From: Colwellia sp.
GTDB taxonomy: Bacteria > Pseudomonadota > Gammaproteobacteria > Enterobacterales > Alteromonadaceae
Assembly (NCBI GenBank): GCA_013215655.1
Contig: JABSOX010000016.1
Location: forward strand, 1 to 64,000
Direction of reading: 5' to 3'
Length of the DNA: 64,000 bases
The notes under the pieces were generated by a model. It was not told where the DNA came from and did no database searches. It saw only the letters and a list, made by a program, of their open reading frames with translations. Below, piece by piece: positions 28,376 to 36,997 of this stretch. Made by a program: the position numbers and the translations under genes. Numbering within the stretch: the stretch's first letter is position 1; every line of letters begins with the position of its first letter.

Positions 28376-30508
28376 ATGAAAGTCAAAGGTTTGATAAAAA
28401 GCATTACTCAACAGGTATCTTGCACATTAGCGGTGATGTTCTTTGTTGTATTTTCTGCGCAGGCATTATTTGTTAGTCCGCCTAAAGACCCAATGCCTTT
28501 TATTCAGCAAATATTTTCACAAGCAACTCAAATTAGTGAAAAACAAGGCGACCCATTAATTTGGACCATATACAAAGAAGATGTCGTTATTGGTTATGCT
28601 TTTGAAACTAACGATTTAGCAAAAATCCCCGCCTATTCAGGCGAACCTGTCAATATGCTTGTGGCAATAAGCCCTGAAGGTATTTATCTTGGTGCAAAAG
28701 TACTTGAACACCATGAACCTATTATTCTTGCTGGTATTCCTGAATCAAAATTATTTAAATTTACTGATCAATATGATGGTTTAAGCGTTAGTGATCGCCT
28801 GAAAGTAGGCGGCAATAATAAGGAAGGAGTGATTCATATTGATGGCCTTTCTGGTGCAACGGTTACGGTAATGGTGATGAATGTAGCGATCACTAAAGCG
28901 GCTACCAAAGTGGCGCGTTCTCTAGGTATTATTAAAGCTAACCAAGATATTATTCAACCGATGTCAACGGTTTATCCGGATGTATACCAAGAAGCAGATT
29001 GGCAAATATTGGTTGGTGATGGCTCAATTCGAAAGTTGTCTCTCAGCAGAAAAACTGTTGACCAAGCTTTTGTTGGAACTAAAGTTGAGCATATTGAAGA
29101 AGCCACTGAAGAACAAAAAGAAGATCTGTTTGCGGAAATTTATTTTGCACAAGTGGATATTCCTACCGTAGGGCGTAATTTATTAGGTGAAAGTGAATAC
29201 CAATGGTTAATGGCAAGTTTGAAAGAAGGCGAACATGCCATTGTTATGCTGGGCAATGGTTATTCATATAAGGGTTCTGGCTATGTACGAGGTGGTATTT
29301 TTGACCGTATTCAAATATTACAAAACGGTGATGCTTTTGCCTTTCGTGATTTAGATTATAACCGTGTAACGGATATTTATATTGAAGGTGCACCAACATT
29401 TCATGAAATGTCATTGTTTATTGTGCGCGCACAGCATGAATTTAATCCGGGTATTGATTGGCAATTAGAGTTACTTGTTCGTCGTCAGCTTGGCGCTATT
29501 GAGAGTTTATTTACCAGCTTTAAAGGTGATTATCATACCTTAGAAAAATATGTTGATCGCCCGCCGCTTATTTATCCTGTGCCTGAGTTAACGTTAACTC
29601 AAGAGGTATGGCAGGAAAAAAATGTAGAAGTTATGGTGCTATTAATATTGATGGCGGTGTTATTAGCAACTTTATTTTTCCAAGATGTTTTAGTACGTTA
29701 CCCCACTTTTTTACATAACTTTCGCCATGTTTTTTTAGTGATTACCGTAGTCTTTATCGGTTGGGCATGGGGAGGGCAGCTATCTATTGTTAACGTCTTT
29801 ACTTTCCTGAAAGCATTTATGTCGGACTTTTCATGGGACTTGTTTTTACTCGATCCGGTAATATTTATTTTATGGGGAGCTGCTGCCGTCACCATCATGT
29901 TATGGGGCAGAGCGGTGTATTGTGGCTGGTTATGTCCGTTTGGTGCGTTGCAAGAATTGCTTAATGTTTTTGCTCGTTATATCAAAATACCGCAAATAGA
30001 ACCGCCGTTTGCTGTACATGAGCGCTTATGGGCAATTAAGTATTTAATTTTATTAGCCTTGTTTGGTTTATCTCTTGATTCTCTTGCTTTGGCGGAACAA
30101 TACGCCGAAATAGAGCCTTTTAAAACAACCTTCCTATTAAATTTTGATCGTGAATGGCCGTTCATTTTATGGGCATTGTTACTGTTATTTATCAATTTAT
30201 TTAATCGTAAATTCTTCTGCCGTTATTTATGTCCGTTAGGTGCGGCCTTATCTACCGGAAATAACGTCAGACTATTCAATTGGTTAAAGCGTCGTCCTGA
30301 ATGTGGACAGCCTTGTAAAACCTGCGCAAAAGAATGTGAAATTCAAGCGATACATCCTGATGGAACCATCAATATGCGTGAATGTCATTATTGTCTTGAT
30401 TGTCAGGTGACTTATTTTAATGATGAAAAATGTCCACCACTTAAAAAATTAGCACGTAAAAAAGCAAGGTATAAAGAAACTGAAATTGAAGCAATAAACG
30501 TGGCTTAG
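28376..30508 (+). CDS. nosR: NosR, nitrous oxide reduction membrane flavo-iron-sulfur protein
   Basis: A 710-residue membrane protein required for nosZ expression and electron supply to nitrous oxide reductase. Order: N-terminal membrane segment (about 14-33), periplasmic FMN-binding domain with the flavinylation motif SGATVT (T164), several membrane helices from about 415 to 620, two cysteine motifs CGWLCPFG and CRYLCPLG, and C-terminal iron-sulfur ligands (CGQPCKTCAKEC and CHYCLDC). Covalent FMN attachment needs an ApbE/NosX enzyme, which is not in this window. nosZ follows after 60 bases on the same strand. Confidence 0.96.
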   Translation: MKVKGLIKSITQQVSCTLAVMFFVVFSAQALFVSPPKDPMPFIQQIFSQATQISEKQGDPLIWTIYKEDVVIGYAFETNDLAKIPAYSGEPVNMLVAISPEGIYLGAKVLEHHEPIILAGIPESKLFKFTDQYDGLSVSDRLKVGGNNKEGVIHIDGLSGATVTVMVMNVAITKAATKVARSLGIIKANQDIIQPMSTVYPDVYQEADWQILVGDGSIRKLSLSRKTVDQAFVGTKVEHIEEATEEQKEDLFAEIYFAQVDIPTVGRNLLGESEYQWLMASLKEGEHAIVMLGNGYSYKGSGYVRGGIFDRIQILQNGDAFAFRDLDYNRVTDIYIEGAPTFHEMSLFIVRAQHEFNPGIDWQLELLVRRQLGAIESLFTSFKGDYHTLEKYVDRPPLIYPVPELTLTQEVWQEKNVEVMVLLILMAVLLATLFFQDVLVRYPTFLHNFRHVFLVITVVFIGWAWGGQLSIVNVFTFLKAFMSDFSWDLFLLDPVIFILWGAAAVTIMLWGRAVYCGWLCPFGALQELLNVFARYIKIPQIEPPFAVHERLWAIKYLILLALFGLSLDSLALAEQYAEIEPFKTTFLLNFDREWPFILWALLLLFINLFNRKFFCRYLCPLGAALSTGNNVRLFNWLKRRPECGQPCKTCAKECEIQAIHPDGTINMRECHYCLDCQVTYFNDEKCPPLKKLARKKARYKETEIEAINVA

Positions 30509-30568
30509 CTTAAAGGTTAAACCCAAAATTTAAAAATTAATTTAATTATAAGTAAATGGAGAAGAGTG

Positions 30569-32452
30569 ATGAGTAACGACAATAACAGCTCTAATGATCT
30601 AGAGTTAGAGAGCGAAGGTAGACGTAAGTTTTTTGGTAAAACAGCGTTATTAGGTGCTGGCGCTGTTGCTGCTCCTATGACTGCTGCGATGTTTGCCTCA
30701 ATAGCAAAAGCTAATGCAAGTGAAATGAGTAATAGTTCAGTGGTTCATCCTGGCGATTTAGATGAATATTACGGTTTTTGGAGTGGTGGTCACTCAGGTG
30801 AAGTACGCATTATGGGTGTACCTTCAATGCGTGAATTAATGCGTATTCCAGTCTTTAATATCGATAGTGCTACGGGTTGGGGTTTAACCAACGAATCTAA
30901 AGCGATTAAAGGCGATGATTATCTTGCTGGTGATTGCCATCATCCTCATATGAGTATGACTGATGGGCGTTATAATGGTAAATATGTTTTCATTAACGAT
31001 AAGGCCAACACCCGTGTTGCCCGTATTCGTTGTGATGTAATGAAAACGGATAAAATTCTCCATGTGCCAAATGTACAAGCAATTCACGGTTTACGTGTAC
31101 AAAAAGTACCTTATACTAAATATGTGATTTGTAATGGTGAATTTGAAATCCCGATGAATAACGATGGTAAATCATCGTTAGAAGACGTCAGTACTTACCG
31201 TTCATTATTTAACGTTATTGACGCAGAAACCATGGAAATGGCGTTTCAAGTCATGGTTGACGGCAATTTAGATAATACTGATGCTGACTTTGATGGTAAA
31301 TATTTTGCTTCTACCTCATATAACTCAGAAATGGGCATGAACTTAGGTGAAATGATCACCGCAGAACGTGACCATGTTGTGGTTTTTAATTTAGCTCGTT
31401 GTGAAGCTGCTATTAAAGCTGGTAAATTCAAAACCTACAATGGTAATGATGTACCCGTTTTAGATGGTCGTAAGGGGTCAAGTTTAACTCGCTACATCCC
31501 TGTACCTAAATCACCACATGGCATAAATACCTCACCTGATGGCAAATATTTTATCGCTAATGGTAAGTTGTCACCCACAGTTTCTATTATTTCTATCAAA
31601 AAATTAGATGCTTTGTTTAATGATAAAATTAAGCCTCGTGACACCATTGTTGCTGAACCTGAATTAGGTTTAGGTCCACTACATACCGCTTTTGATAACA
31701 AAGGCAACGCGTATACTACTTTGTTCCTTGATAGCCAAATCGCTAAATGGAATGTTCAAGATGCAATTGATGCCCATAATGGTAAAAAAGTTAATTATAT
31801 TCGTCAAAAATTAGATGTACATTATCAGCCGGGACATAACCATACCTCTCAAGGAGAAACTCGAGATGTTGATGGTAAATGGCTGGTCGTATTATGTAAA
31901 TTCTCTAAGGATAGATTCTTAAATACAGGTCCCCTTAAGCCGGAAAATGATCAATTAATTGATATTTCAGGTGATGAAATGAAACTTGTCCACGATGGAC
32001 CCACTTTCGCAGAACCCCATGATTGTATAATGGTTCACCGTAGTAAAGTTAAACCTCTTAAAATATGGCCACGTACTGATCCAATGTTTGCTGCAACGAT
32101 TGCCCAAGCTAAACGTGATGGTGTTGATGTATATACGCAAAATAAAGTGATCCGTGATGGCAATAAAGTACGTGTTTACATGACCTCAATTGCACCAACA
32201 TACGGTATGGAATCATTTAAAGTTAAACTGGGTAATGAAGTAACGGTTATTATTACTAACCTTGATCAAGTGGAAGATGTAACTCATGGTTTTTGTATGA
32301 CTAATCATGGTGTGCAAATGGAAATTGGCCCACAAGCAACCGCTTCAGTTAGCTTTACTGCTGATAAACCAGGCGTACAGTGGTATTACTGTAATTGGTT
32401 CTGCCATGCTCTACATATGGAAATGCGTGGAAGAATGTTAGTTGAGGCTTAA
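30569..32452 (+). CDS. nosZ: Nitrous oxide reductase, Tat-exported (clade I)
   Basis: The 627-residue periplasmic multicopper enzyme reduces N2O to N2. The N-terminus has a twin-arginine signal (GRRKFFG, RR at 18-19, cleavage near residue 50), marking clade I. CuZ histidines include the HHPHM cluster, and the C-terminal CuA domain has [16 protein letters not shown] with both cysteines, the histidine and the methionine. I use the ATG at 30569 after GGAGAAG; a GTG one codon earlier is possible. It follows nosR and is closed by a hairpin. The maturation genes nosDFYL are at 54-58 kb. Confidence 0.98.
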   Translation: MSNDNNSSNDLELESEGRRKFFGKTALLGAGAVAAPMTAAMFASIAKANASEMSNSSVVHPGDLDEYYGFWSGGHSGEVRIMGVPSMRELMRIPVFNIDSATGWGLTNESKAIKGDDYLAGDCHHPHMSMTDGRYNGKYVFINDKANTRVARIRCDVMKTDKILHVPNVQAIHGLRVQKVPYTKYVICNGEFEIPMNNDGKSSLEDVSTYRSLFNVIDAETMEMAFQVMVDGNLDNTDADFDGKYFASTSYNSEMGMNLGEMITAERDHVVVFNLARCEAAIKAGKFKTYNGNDVPVLDGRKGSSLTRYIPVPKSPHGINTSPDGKYFIANGKLSPTVSIISIKKLDALFNDKIKPRDTIVAEPELGLGPLHTAFDNKGNAYTTLFLDSQIAKWNVQDAIDAHNGKKVNYIRQKLDVHYQPGHNHTSQGETRDVDGKWLVVLCKFSKDRFLNTGPLKPENDQLIDISGDEMKLVHDGPTFAEPHDCIMVHRSKVKPLKIWPRTDPMFAATIAQAKRDGVDVYTQNKVIRDGNKVRVYMTSIAPTYGMESFKVKLGNEVTVIITNLDQVEDVTHGFCMTNHGVQMEIGPQATASVSFTADKPGVQWYYCNWFCHALHMEMRGRMLVEA

Positions 32453-32482
32453 GCTCGAATAAACATTTTTTACATTAAAAAG

Positions 32483-32515
32483 AAGGGCATGTTATTTCAA
32501 ATAACATGTCCTTTT
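32483..32515 (+). terminator. Terminator after nosZ
   Basis: Hairpin AAGGGCATGTTAT / ATAACATGTCCTT with a short loop followed by TTTT, 31 bases after the nosZ stop. Confidence 0.85.
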
Positions 32516-32613
32516 ATGTTCAGGATGAACGGTCTTGTAGGTCGAGGTTTACCTCGACAATGAATTAACAATAATATTAATTCATTGTAGAGCCTTGTAG
32601 AACTCGACCTACA
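32516..32613. repeat. Interspersed repeat with nested inverted arms
   Basis: Begins ATGTTCAGGATGAACGGTC, shared with the repeat cluster at 27.5 kb. Then TGTAGGTCGAG (32536-32546) pairs with CTCGACCTACA (32603-32613), and inside them AATGAATTAA pairs with TTAATTCATT. GTCGAGG/CCTCGAC also pair locally at 32541-32557. This could form alternative hairpins in RNA or a cruciform in DNA. Non-coding. Confidence 0.7.
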
Positions 32614-32776
32614 TTGATATCTATGCGATATGAATATCGAAGATATTTATTTCACTTCAACACACCTCTTTTATATCTCTTCCTTCAAAACTTGATCCCT
32701 TCGAGATAAAACTTAATTTCTTCCAACAAATTTAAAACTCTTCTTGCTATCTATTTTTTTCTTAAATAGAATGCGC

Positions 32777-32793
32777 ATGATAATTATTATCAT
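32777..32793. promoter_or_regulatory. Fur box upstream of the haem-uptake cluster
   Basis: ATGATAATTATTATCAT is a perfect 17-base palindrome matching the core of the classical Fur consensus (GATAATGATAATCATTATC). It lies 46 bases before the TonB receptor start, where bound Fur would block the promoter. Predicts repression of the downstream cluster when iron is plentiful. Confidence 0.85.
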
Positions 32794-32839
32794 TTGTATT
32801 TGTGTTGTTTGGTGTATACACCATAGAAAAGAGTAATTC

Positions 32840-34783
32840 ATGCGTATTTTTAGTTTTATCATTTTGTCTTTAGCTTTTGTTGTTCAACCTTGCATTGCCT
32901 ATGGTACTGCTCCCGAGATAGAACGTTTTGTTATTTCGGGTACACGCACAGCTAAATTACTCAGTGATTCCGCAGTTGATGTCAATGTTATTGCTGGTGA
33001 CGTGCTAGCACAAATTAGTCAAGGTACAGTTGCGCAAGCACTTAATTTTATTCCTGGAGTGGTTATCACTCGTAGTAGTAAAGATGGTTACAATATTCAA
33101 ATGCAAGGTTTTGATAGTGACCATGTACTGGTTTTACTTGATAGCCAACCGCTTATCTCTCCTTCAGGTTCATCGGTAGATCTTGACCAAATAAATGCCA
33201 ATAACATTGAACAAATAGAAGTACTTAGAGGTGCTTCTTCGGTGCTTTATGGTAGTTCGGCAATGGGTGGTGTTATTAATATTATCACCAAAAAAAATCG
33301 TGAAAGTGGCGTAAAAATAAGCTATGAAGTATCTAACTATCAGGGCAATGAAATTGCTGGTGATGAAATTAGCCATTTAGCAAAAATTAATGTTTCATCA
33401 ACAATCTTAGGTTGGCAAACAACTGCAGACTTGCTGGTTATTGATGATGCTGGTTTTGATTATCAGCCAGAAACGGTTATTCAAGACGCAGCGAGTTTGG
33501 AAAAAAAGTTTGCTAAATTATCAGCCAGTCGAAGTTTTTATAATATTGATACTAAGTTGAGTTATCAATTTTTTAAAGAAGATAAAAACCGACCTACCGC
33601 AAGCATACCCGGACAAAAAACAGTCATTTCATATTTGTCTAATGTTGAGCAACAGCAATTTAATGTTGGCTTAGTTGGCGAGCAACAAATGTGGAAAATT
33701 AATGCTCGCTATATCACACATGACGAAAGCAGTGGTCAATCAAATAGTACTAGAGAAACTGAAATATCTTTGGCTGAAATTGATGGTCAAAATGTGTGGA
33801 CTTTGGGGGGAAATGAAATCGTTGCGGGCTTTGTTTTACATCAAGGCCAACTTGATCAAATAAAACCCGCCGGAAAAGTTATTGAGATAAATGACGAATC
33901 ACGTGAAAGCGCCGAAGCTTATGTACAAGCAAATTGGAATATTGCCAAACACCAAGTATTAGCGGGTGTTCGTATGCAACATGACGCTGATTTTGGCTGG
34001 CATCATGCGATGCGCTTAAGTGGTTTAGTTAACTTATCTGCTGCATCCAATCAATTGCAATGGCGCATGGGCGTAGGTGAAAGTTATCGTGTTCCTAATT
34101 TAAAAGAGCGTTTTTATACTTTTGATCATAGTAATTTAGGTTATATGGTTTTAGGTAATGAAAACTTATCACCAGAAACAGCAATCTCATTTAATAGCTC
34201 AATTACTTACAATACTAGTATTTGGCAAGATAGCGCCGACCTTGTTATTCATCTAAATGGTCATTATTCAGATACAGATAGCTTAATTGAAACCGTGATT
34301 GATGCCCAAGAATCAGCGAGTACCGGTTTAAGTATTTATACTTATGAAAATATTGCAAACGCTAAAATAAGTGGTTTTGATGCGAGTTTTGATGTCTCGT
34401 TAAATCAATGGCGTTATCAATTTAATTATAGCTATCTTGATAGTGAAAACGATGCGGGTAAACGTTTAACCGCAAGACCACGTCATCAAATCAAATCAAA
34501 TCTTCAATACAATTTTGAACAACAACAAATAGACATTATTGCCTATCTTGTTTACCAAGCGGATGAAGCGATTCCTGATGATTATTTGAGTGAAGATGTT
34601 AATGACTATTTACTTGTCAATATGGCTATAAATCAACAGATAACCCATTCACTTTCTTGGCGATTAGGTGTCGATAATATTTTTGATCAACACAAAGATA
34701 GTAACGCTACGGCCAAAAGAGCCTTTGATGTAAGACCCATTTCGAGCAGAAAAATTTACGCTGGTATTAGTTACCAATTCTAA
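32840..34783 (+). CDS. TonB-dependent receptor, probable haem receptor (HmuR-like)
   Basis: A 647-residue outer-membrane receptor with signal peptide (about 1-20), a TonB-box-like ERFVISGT near residues 28-35, a plug domain (about 40-155, GFDSDHVLVLLDSQPL and QIEVLRGASSVLYGSSAMGGVINIIT) and a beta-barrel ending in F. Near residues 415-445 it has YRVP, a histidine (FDHSN) and NENL, close to the FRAP-His-NPNL motif of haem receptors. A Fur box precedes it and a HmuY-like lipoprotein follows, favouring haem over the NosA copper-receptor alternative suggested by the nearby nosZ. Confidence 0.88.
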   Translation: MRIFSFIILSLAFVVQPCIAYGTAPEIERFVISGTRTAKLLSDSAVDVNVIAGDVLAQISQGTVAQALNFIPGVVITRSSKDGYNIQMQGFDSDHVLVLLDSQPLISPSGSSVDLDQINANNIEQIEVLRGASSVLYGSSAMGGVINIITKKNRESGVKISYEVSNYQGNEIAGDEISHLAKINVSSTILGWQTTADLLVIDDAGFDYQPETVIQDAASLEKKFAKLSASRSFYNIDTKLSYQFFKEDKNRPTASIPGQKTVISYLSNVEQQQFNVGLVGEQQMWKINARYITHDESSGQSNSTRETEISLAEIDGQNVWTLGGNEIVAGFVLHQGQLDQIKPAGKVIEINDESRESAEAYVQANWNIAKHQVLAGVRMQHDADFGWHHAMRLSGLVNLSAASNQLQWRMGVGESYRVPNLKERFYTFDHSNLGYMVLGNENLSPETAISFNSSITYNTSIWQDSADLVIHLNGHYSDTDSLIETVIDAQESASTGLSIYTYENIANAKISGFDASFDVSLNQWRYQFNYSYLDSENDAGKRLTARPRHQIKSNLQYNFEQQQIDIIAYLVYQADEAIPDDYLSEDVNDYLLVNMAINQQITHSLSWRLGVDNIFDQHKDSNATAKRAFDVRPISSRKIYAGISYQF

Positions 34784-34811
34784 ATACAAACATTATTTTA
34801 AGGTTTTTAAC

Positions 34812-35954
34812 ATGAACATATCGAACAAACTTCCATTATTGACACTTGCGCTATTGATGACTGCCTGCGGTGGCAGTAGTGATAAAAAAGCTGAAGCTAT
34901 TGTTACACCTGTAGTGCCAGCTCCTGTGGTTGAAGAAACGGTAGTACAAGGTGAAGTTTTAGGGCCATATTCAACAGGTTCTACATCTGAACCGGTATTT
35001 GTTTATTTTGACTTGGAAACAAAAGCTGTTATTGAGCTAACCGCAGAAGAAGCGGCGACTGATACAGTTTGGGATATTGCCGTAAAACGTACTGGCGTTT
35101 ATCTAAATAACCATGCAGACAATTTAGTGGGTGCCTATGATATGGGCAATAACAGCGACTTTATTGATGCTGATGGTAAAGCGATTGCCGATAGTTTTAT
35201 TAATGCTACGGCAGAAACTGAACTTGAAGAGTATGTAGCAATTTCGCTTAGCGATATCCCAAGTGATGAAAGTGCTTTTACTAATGATATTTCATCTGAA
35301 ATATTGGCTGGGTTTTATAATTATGATCATACAACTCACGTCGTTTCAGCGGCAACAGATAAGTATTTTGTGGTGAGCTCTGATCAAGCTTTTACAAAAT
35401 TTAGAGCTAAAGAGTTAGCGACTGAAGGTAGAACATTATCATCAATTACTTTAGGTCTTGCTTACCAATCAAGCAGTGATAGTGAATTTTCAGCTGAGAT
35501 AGAGTTAACTATTGATGCTGCATTAGCTTGTAGTAGCGACGAAGACATTTATGTAGATTTCGATATGCAGCAGGTTGTAACGTCGGCAGATAGCTGGGAT
35601 TTACATCTGCCTTGTATAGCTGATGGCGATATAAAAGGTGCTGATTTTGCACTAAACATTACTGAAAATGCAGTTGCCTTACAAGACTTTACCAACAACT
35701 ATGCGGCAATTGATCCTAGTGCTGTTGCTTATTATGGTTTCAAAAGCAATCAGTACATGGTTAAAGCGTTTGATGATACTTCATGGTATCAATATGGATT
35801 AAATGGCGGACATTTATTATGGTCACAGTTCAATGTTTATTTGATCAAAACACCAACCTCTGTTTATAAATTCCAAATCACCAGTTATTACAACGAAGAA
35901 GGAACTTCGGGCCATTATAGTTTTAGAGCCGACGAAGTTATTGCCGCGCAATAA
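34812..35954 (+). CDS. HmuY-family haem-binding lipoprotein
   Basis: A 380-residue lipoprotein (lipobox LMTACGG, C19) with a proline/valine-rich linker. The HmuY-type signature is VWDIAVKRTGVYLNN and a C-terminal beta-rich domain (ending YKFQITSYYNEEGTSGHYSFRA). HmuY proteins capture haem at the outer membrane and pass it to the partner TonB receptor. This copy is longer than the single-domain proteins known from Bacteroidota, with an insert in the middle. It lies 28 bases after the receptor gene, so cotranscribed. Haem ligands cannot be identified confidently. Confidence 0.8.
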   Translation: MNISNKLPLLTLALLMTACGGSSDKKAEAIVTPVVPAPVVEETVVQGEVLGPYSTGSTSEPVFVYFDLETKAVIELTAEEAATDTVWDIAVKRTGVYLNNHADNLVGAYDMGNNSDFIDADGKAIADSFINATAETELEEYVAISLSDIPSDESAFTNDISSEILAGFYNYDHTTHVVSAATDKYFVVSSDQAFTKFRAKELATEGRTLSSITLGLAYQSSSDSEFSAEIELTIDAALACSSDEDIYVDFDMQQVVTSADSWDLHLPCIADGDIKGADFALNITENAVALQDFTNNYAAIDPSAVAYYGFKSNQYMVKAFDDTSWYQYGLNGGHLLWSQFNVYLIKTPTSVYKFQITSYYNEEGTSGHYSFRADEVIAAQ

Positions 35955-35968
35955 TATACCTTACTTTT

Positions 35969-36003
35969 AAGGCTGAGCTGCATTGTTGCAAGCTCAGTCT
36001 TTG
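35969..36003 (+). terminator. Intra-operon hairpin between the HmuY-like and ExbB-like genes
   Basis: Stem GGCTGAGCT(GCA) / (TGC)AAGCTCAGTC followed by TTTG. It may terminate part of the transcripts, giving more receptor and lipoprotein than the downstream motor and chelatase. Confidence 0.6.
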
Positions 36004-36023
36004 TCGTTTTAATTGGAGTCACT

Positions 36024-36647
36024 ATGATCTCATTTATAGAACAAACCATGTATCAGCTATCAGATTTTTTTATGGCACCGGTGCTGATTATTATTTCATT
36101 ATTATTTATTTATGCGTTGTTCGCTACTGGACAGTTCTTTGCCCAAAGCCTGCAGCGTAAAAGTAATCAAGTGAATTATCTTAATTTAACGCATGGCAAA
36201 TTGGGTGAAAATAGCTCATTAAATTTAGCTGGCTACCCAATGGCGCAGCTGGCTAATAGAGTACCGAATATCAGTAAAGATCAACTTGATGTTGCTGCAT
36301 TAACAAATATTGAAGGGGTGAGGAATGTCAGCCGTTTAGCACCGATGTTAGGACTTATTGCGACGATGATCCCAATGGGTCCAGCGCTAAAAAGTTTAGC
36401 AGACGGTAATATTCAAGGTATTAGTGAAAATCTTATTATCGCTTTTTCTGCGGTAATTTTTGGTTTAGTGATTGCATCTATTACATTTTGGATAGCGAGT
36501 GTTAAAAAACGCTGGTTAGCGCAGGAGCTTGTCGCAATCAATCCACTGCTTGAACAGCATGCTATTTCATTAAAATCAGTTCAAGAGTTAACTGATTGTG
36601 TTGAGGATAAAACCATGAAAGAGGAAAACACTGATGAGGCTGCTTGA
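36024..36647 (+). CDS. MotA/TolQ/ExbB proton-channel family protein
   Basis: A 207-residue inner-membrane protein with a first TM at about 16-36, a cytoplasmic loop, and two further TMs in the family pattern (LAPMLGLIATMIPMGPAL and AFSAVIFGLVIASITFWI). Homologues are stator subunits converting proton flow into mechanical work. The next gene overlaps it by 14 bases and encodes a DUF2149 protein likely to be its partner. In hmu clusters of Bacteroidota an equivalent gene (hmuT) sits in the same place. It probably energises this uptake system rather than flagella or Tol. Confidence 0.85.
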   Translation: MISFIEQTMYQLSDFFMAPVLIIISLLFIYALFATGQFFAQSLQRKSNQVNYLNLTHGKLGENSSLNLAGYPMAQLANRVPNISKDQLDVAALTNIEGVRNVSRLAPMLGLIATMIPMGPALKSLADGNIQGISENLIIAFSAVIFGLVIASITFWIASVKKRWLAQELVAINPLLEQHAISLKSVQELTDCVEDKTMKEENTDEAA

Positions 36648-36939
36648 TGAAGACGAAGGTATAAATCCCGCGCTTTCTGTTGTTAATTTAGTTGATGTGT
36701 TTCTAGTACTTGTTGCGGCATTACTGATTGCAATCGCTCAAAATCCGCTGAGTCCTTTTATGGCTGAAAATGTCACTGTGATTAAAAATGAGGGTCAAGA
36801 AAATATGGAAATCATTGTTAAAAAGGGCAAAGTGATTGAGCACTTTAAAAGCCAAGGTTCAACAGGTTCAGGAACAGGTAAAAAGGCTGGGACAGCTTAT
36901 AAAATGGCTGACGGTTCAATTATATACGTTGCAGAATAA
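36634..36939 (+). CDS. DUF2149 protein, probable ExbD-like partner
   Basis: A 101-residue protein with a single N-terminal TM (about 17-38) carrying an aspartate, NLVDVFLVLVAALLIAI, then a periplasmic part with a Gly/Ser/Thr-rich linker (SQGSTGSGTGKKAG). This mirrors ExbD/TolR, where one TM aspartate carries protons. Its start lies inside the upstream MotA/TolQ gene, implying 1:1-type coupled synthesis. DUF2149 has no settled function. The ExbD-like role is inference from layout and context. Confidence 0.8.
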   Translation: MRLLDEDEGINPALSVVNLVDVFLVLVAALLIAIAQNPLSPFMAENVTVIKNEGQENMEIIVKKGKVIEHFKSQGSTGSGTGKKAGTAYKMADGSIIYVAE

Positions 36940-36948
36940 TCCAATTTC

Positions 36949-36974
36949 ACCAGTCGTGAATATTCACGACTGGT
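36949..36974 (+). repeat. Perfect 26-base palindrome between the DUF2149 and CobN-like genes
   Basis: The arms ACCAGTCGTGAAT and ATTCACGACTGGT are exactly complementary, with no spacer, in the 58-base gap before the CobN-like gene. In RNA it would form a strong hairpin; as DNA it could be a protein-binding operator. No T-run follows, so it is not a typical terminator; it may protect or separate mRNA segments. Confidence 0.75.
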
Positions 36975-36997
36975 ATATAAAGAGAATGTAATTCAAA

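Noticed and set aside
32840-34783. NosA-type copper receptor because of nosZ next door
   Set aside because: The Fur box, the YRVP-His-NENL motif and the HmuY-like and CobN-like neighbours point to haem instead; a terminator separates it from nosZ.
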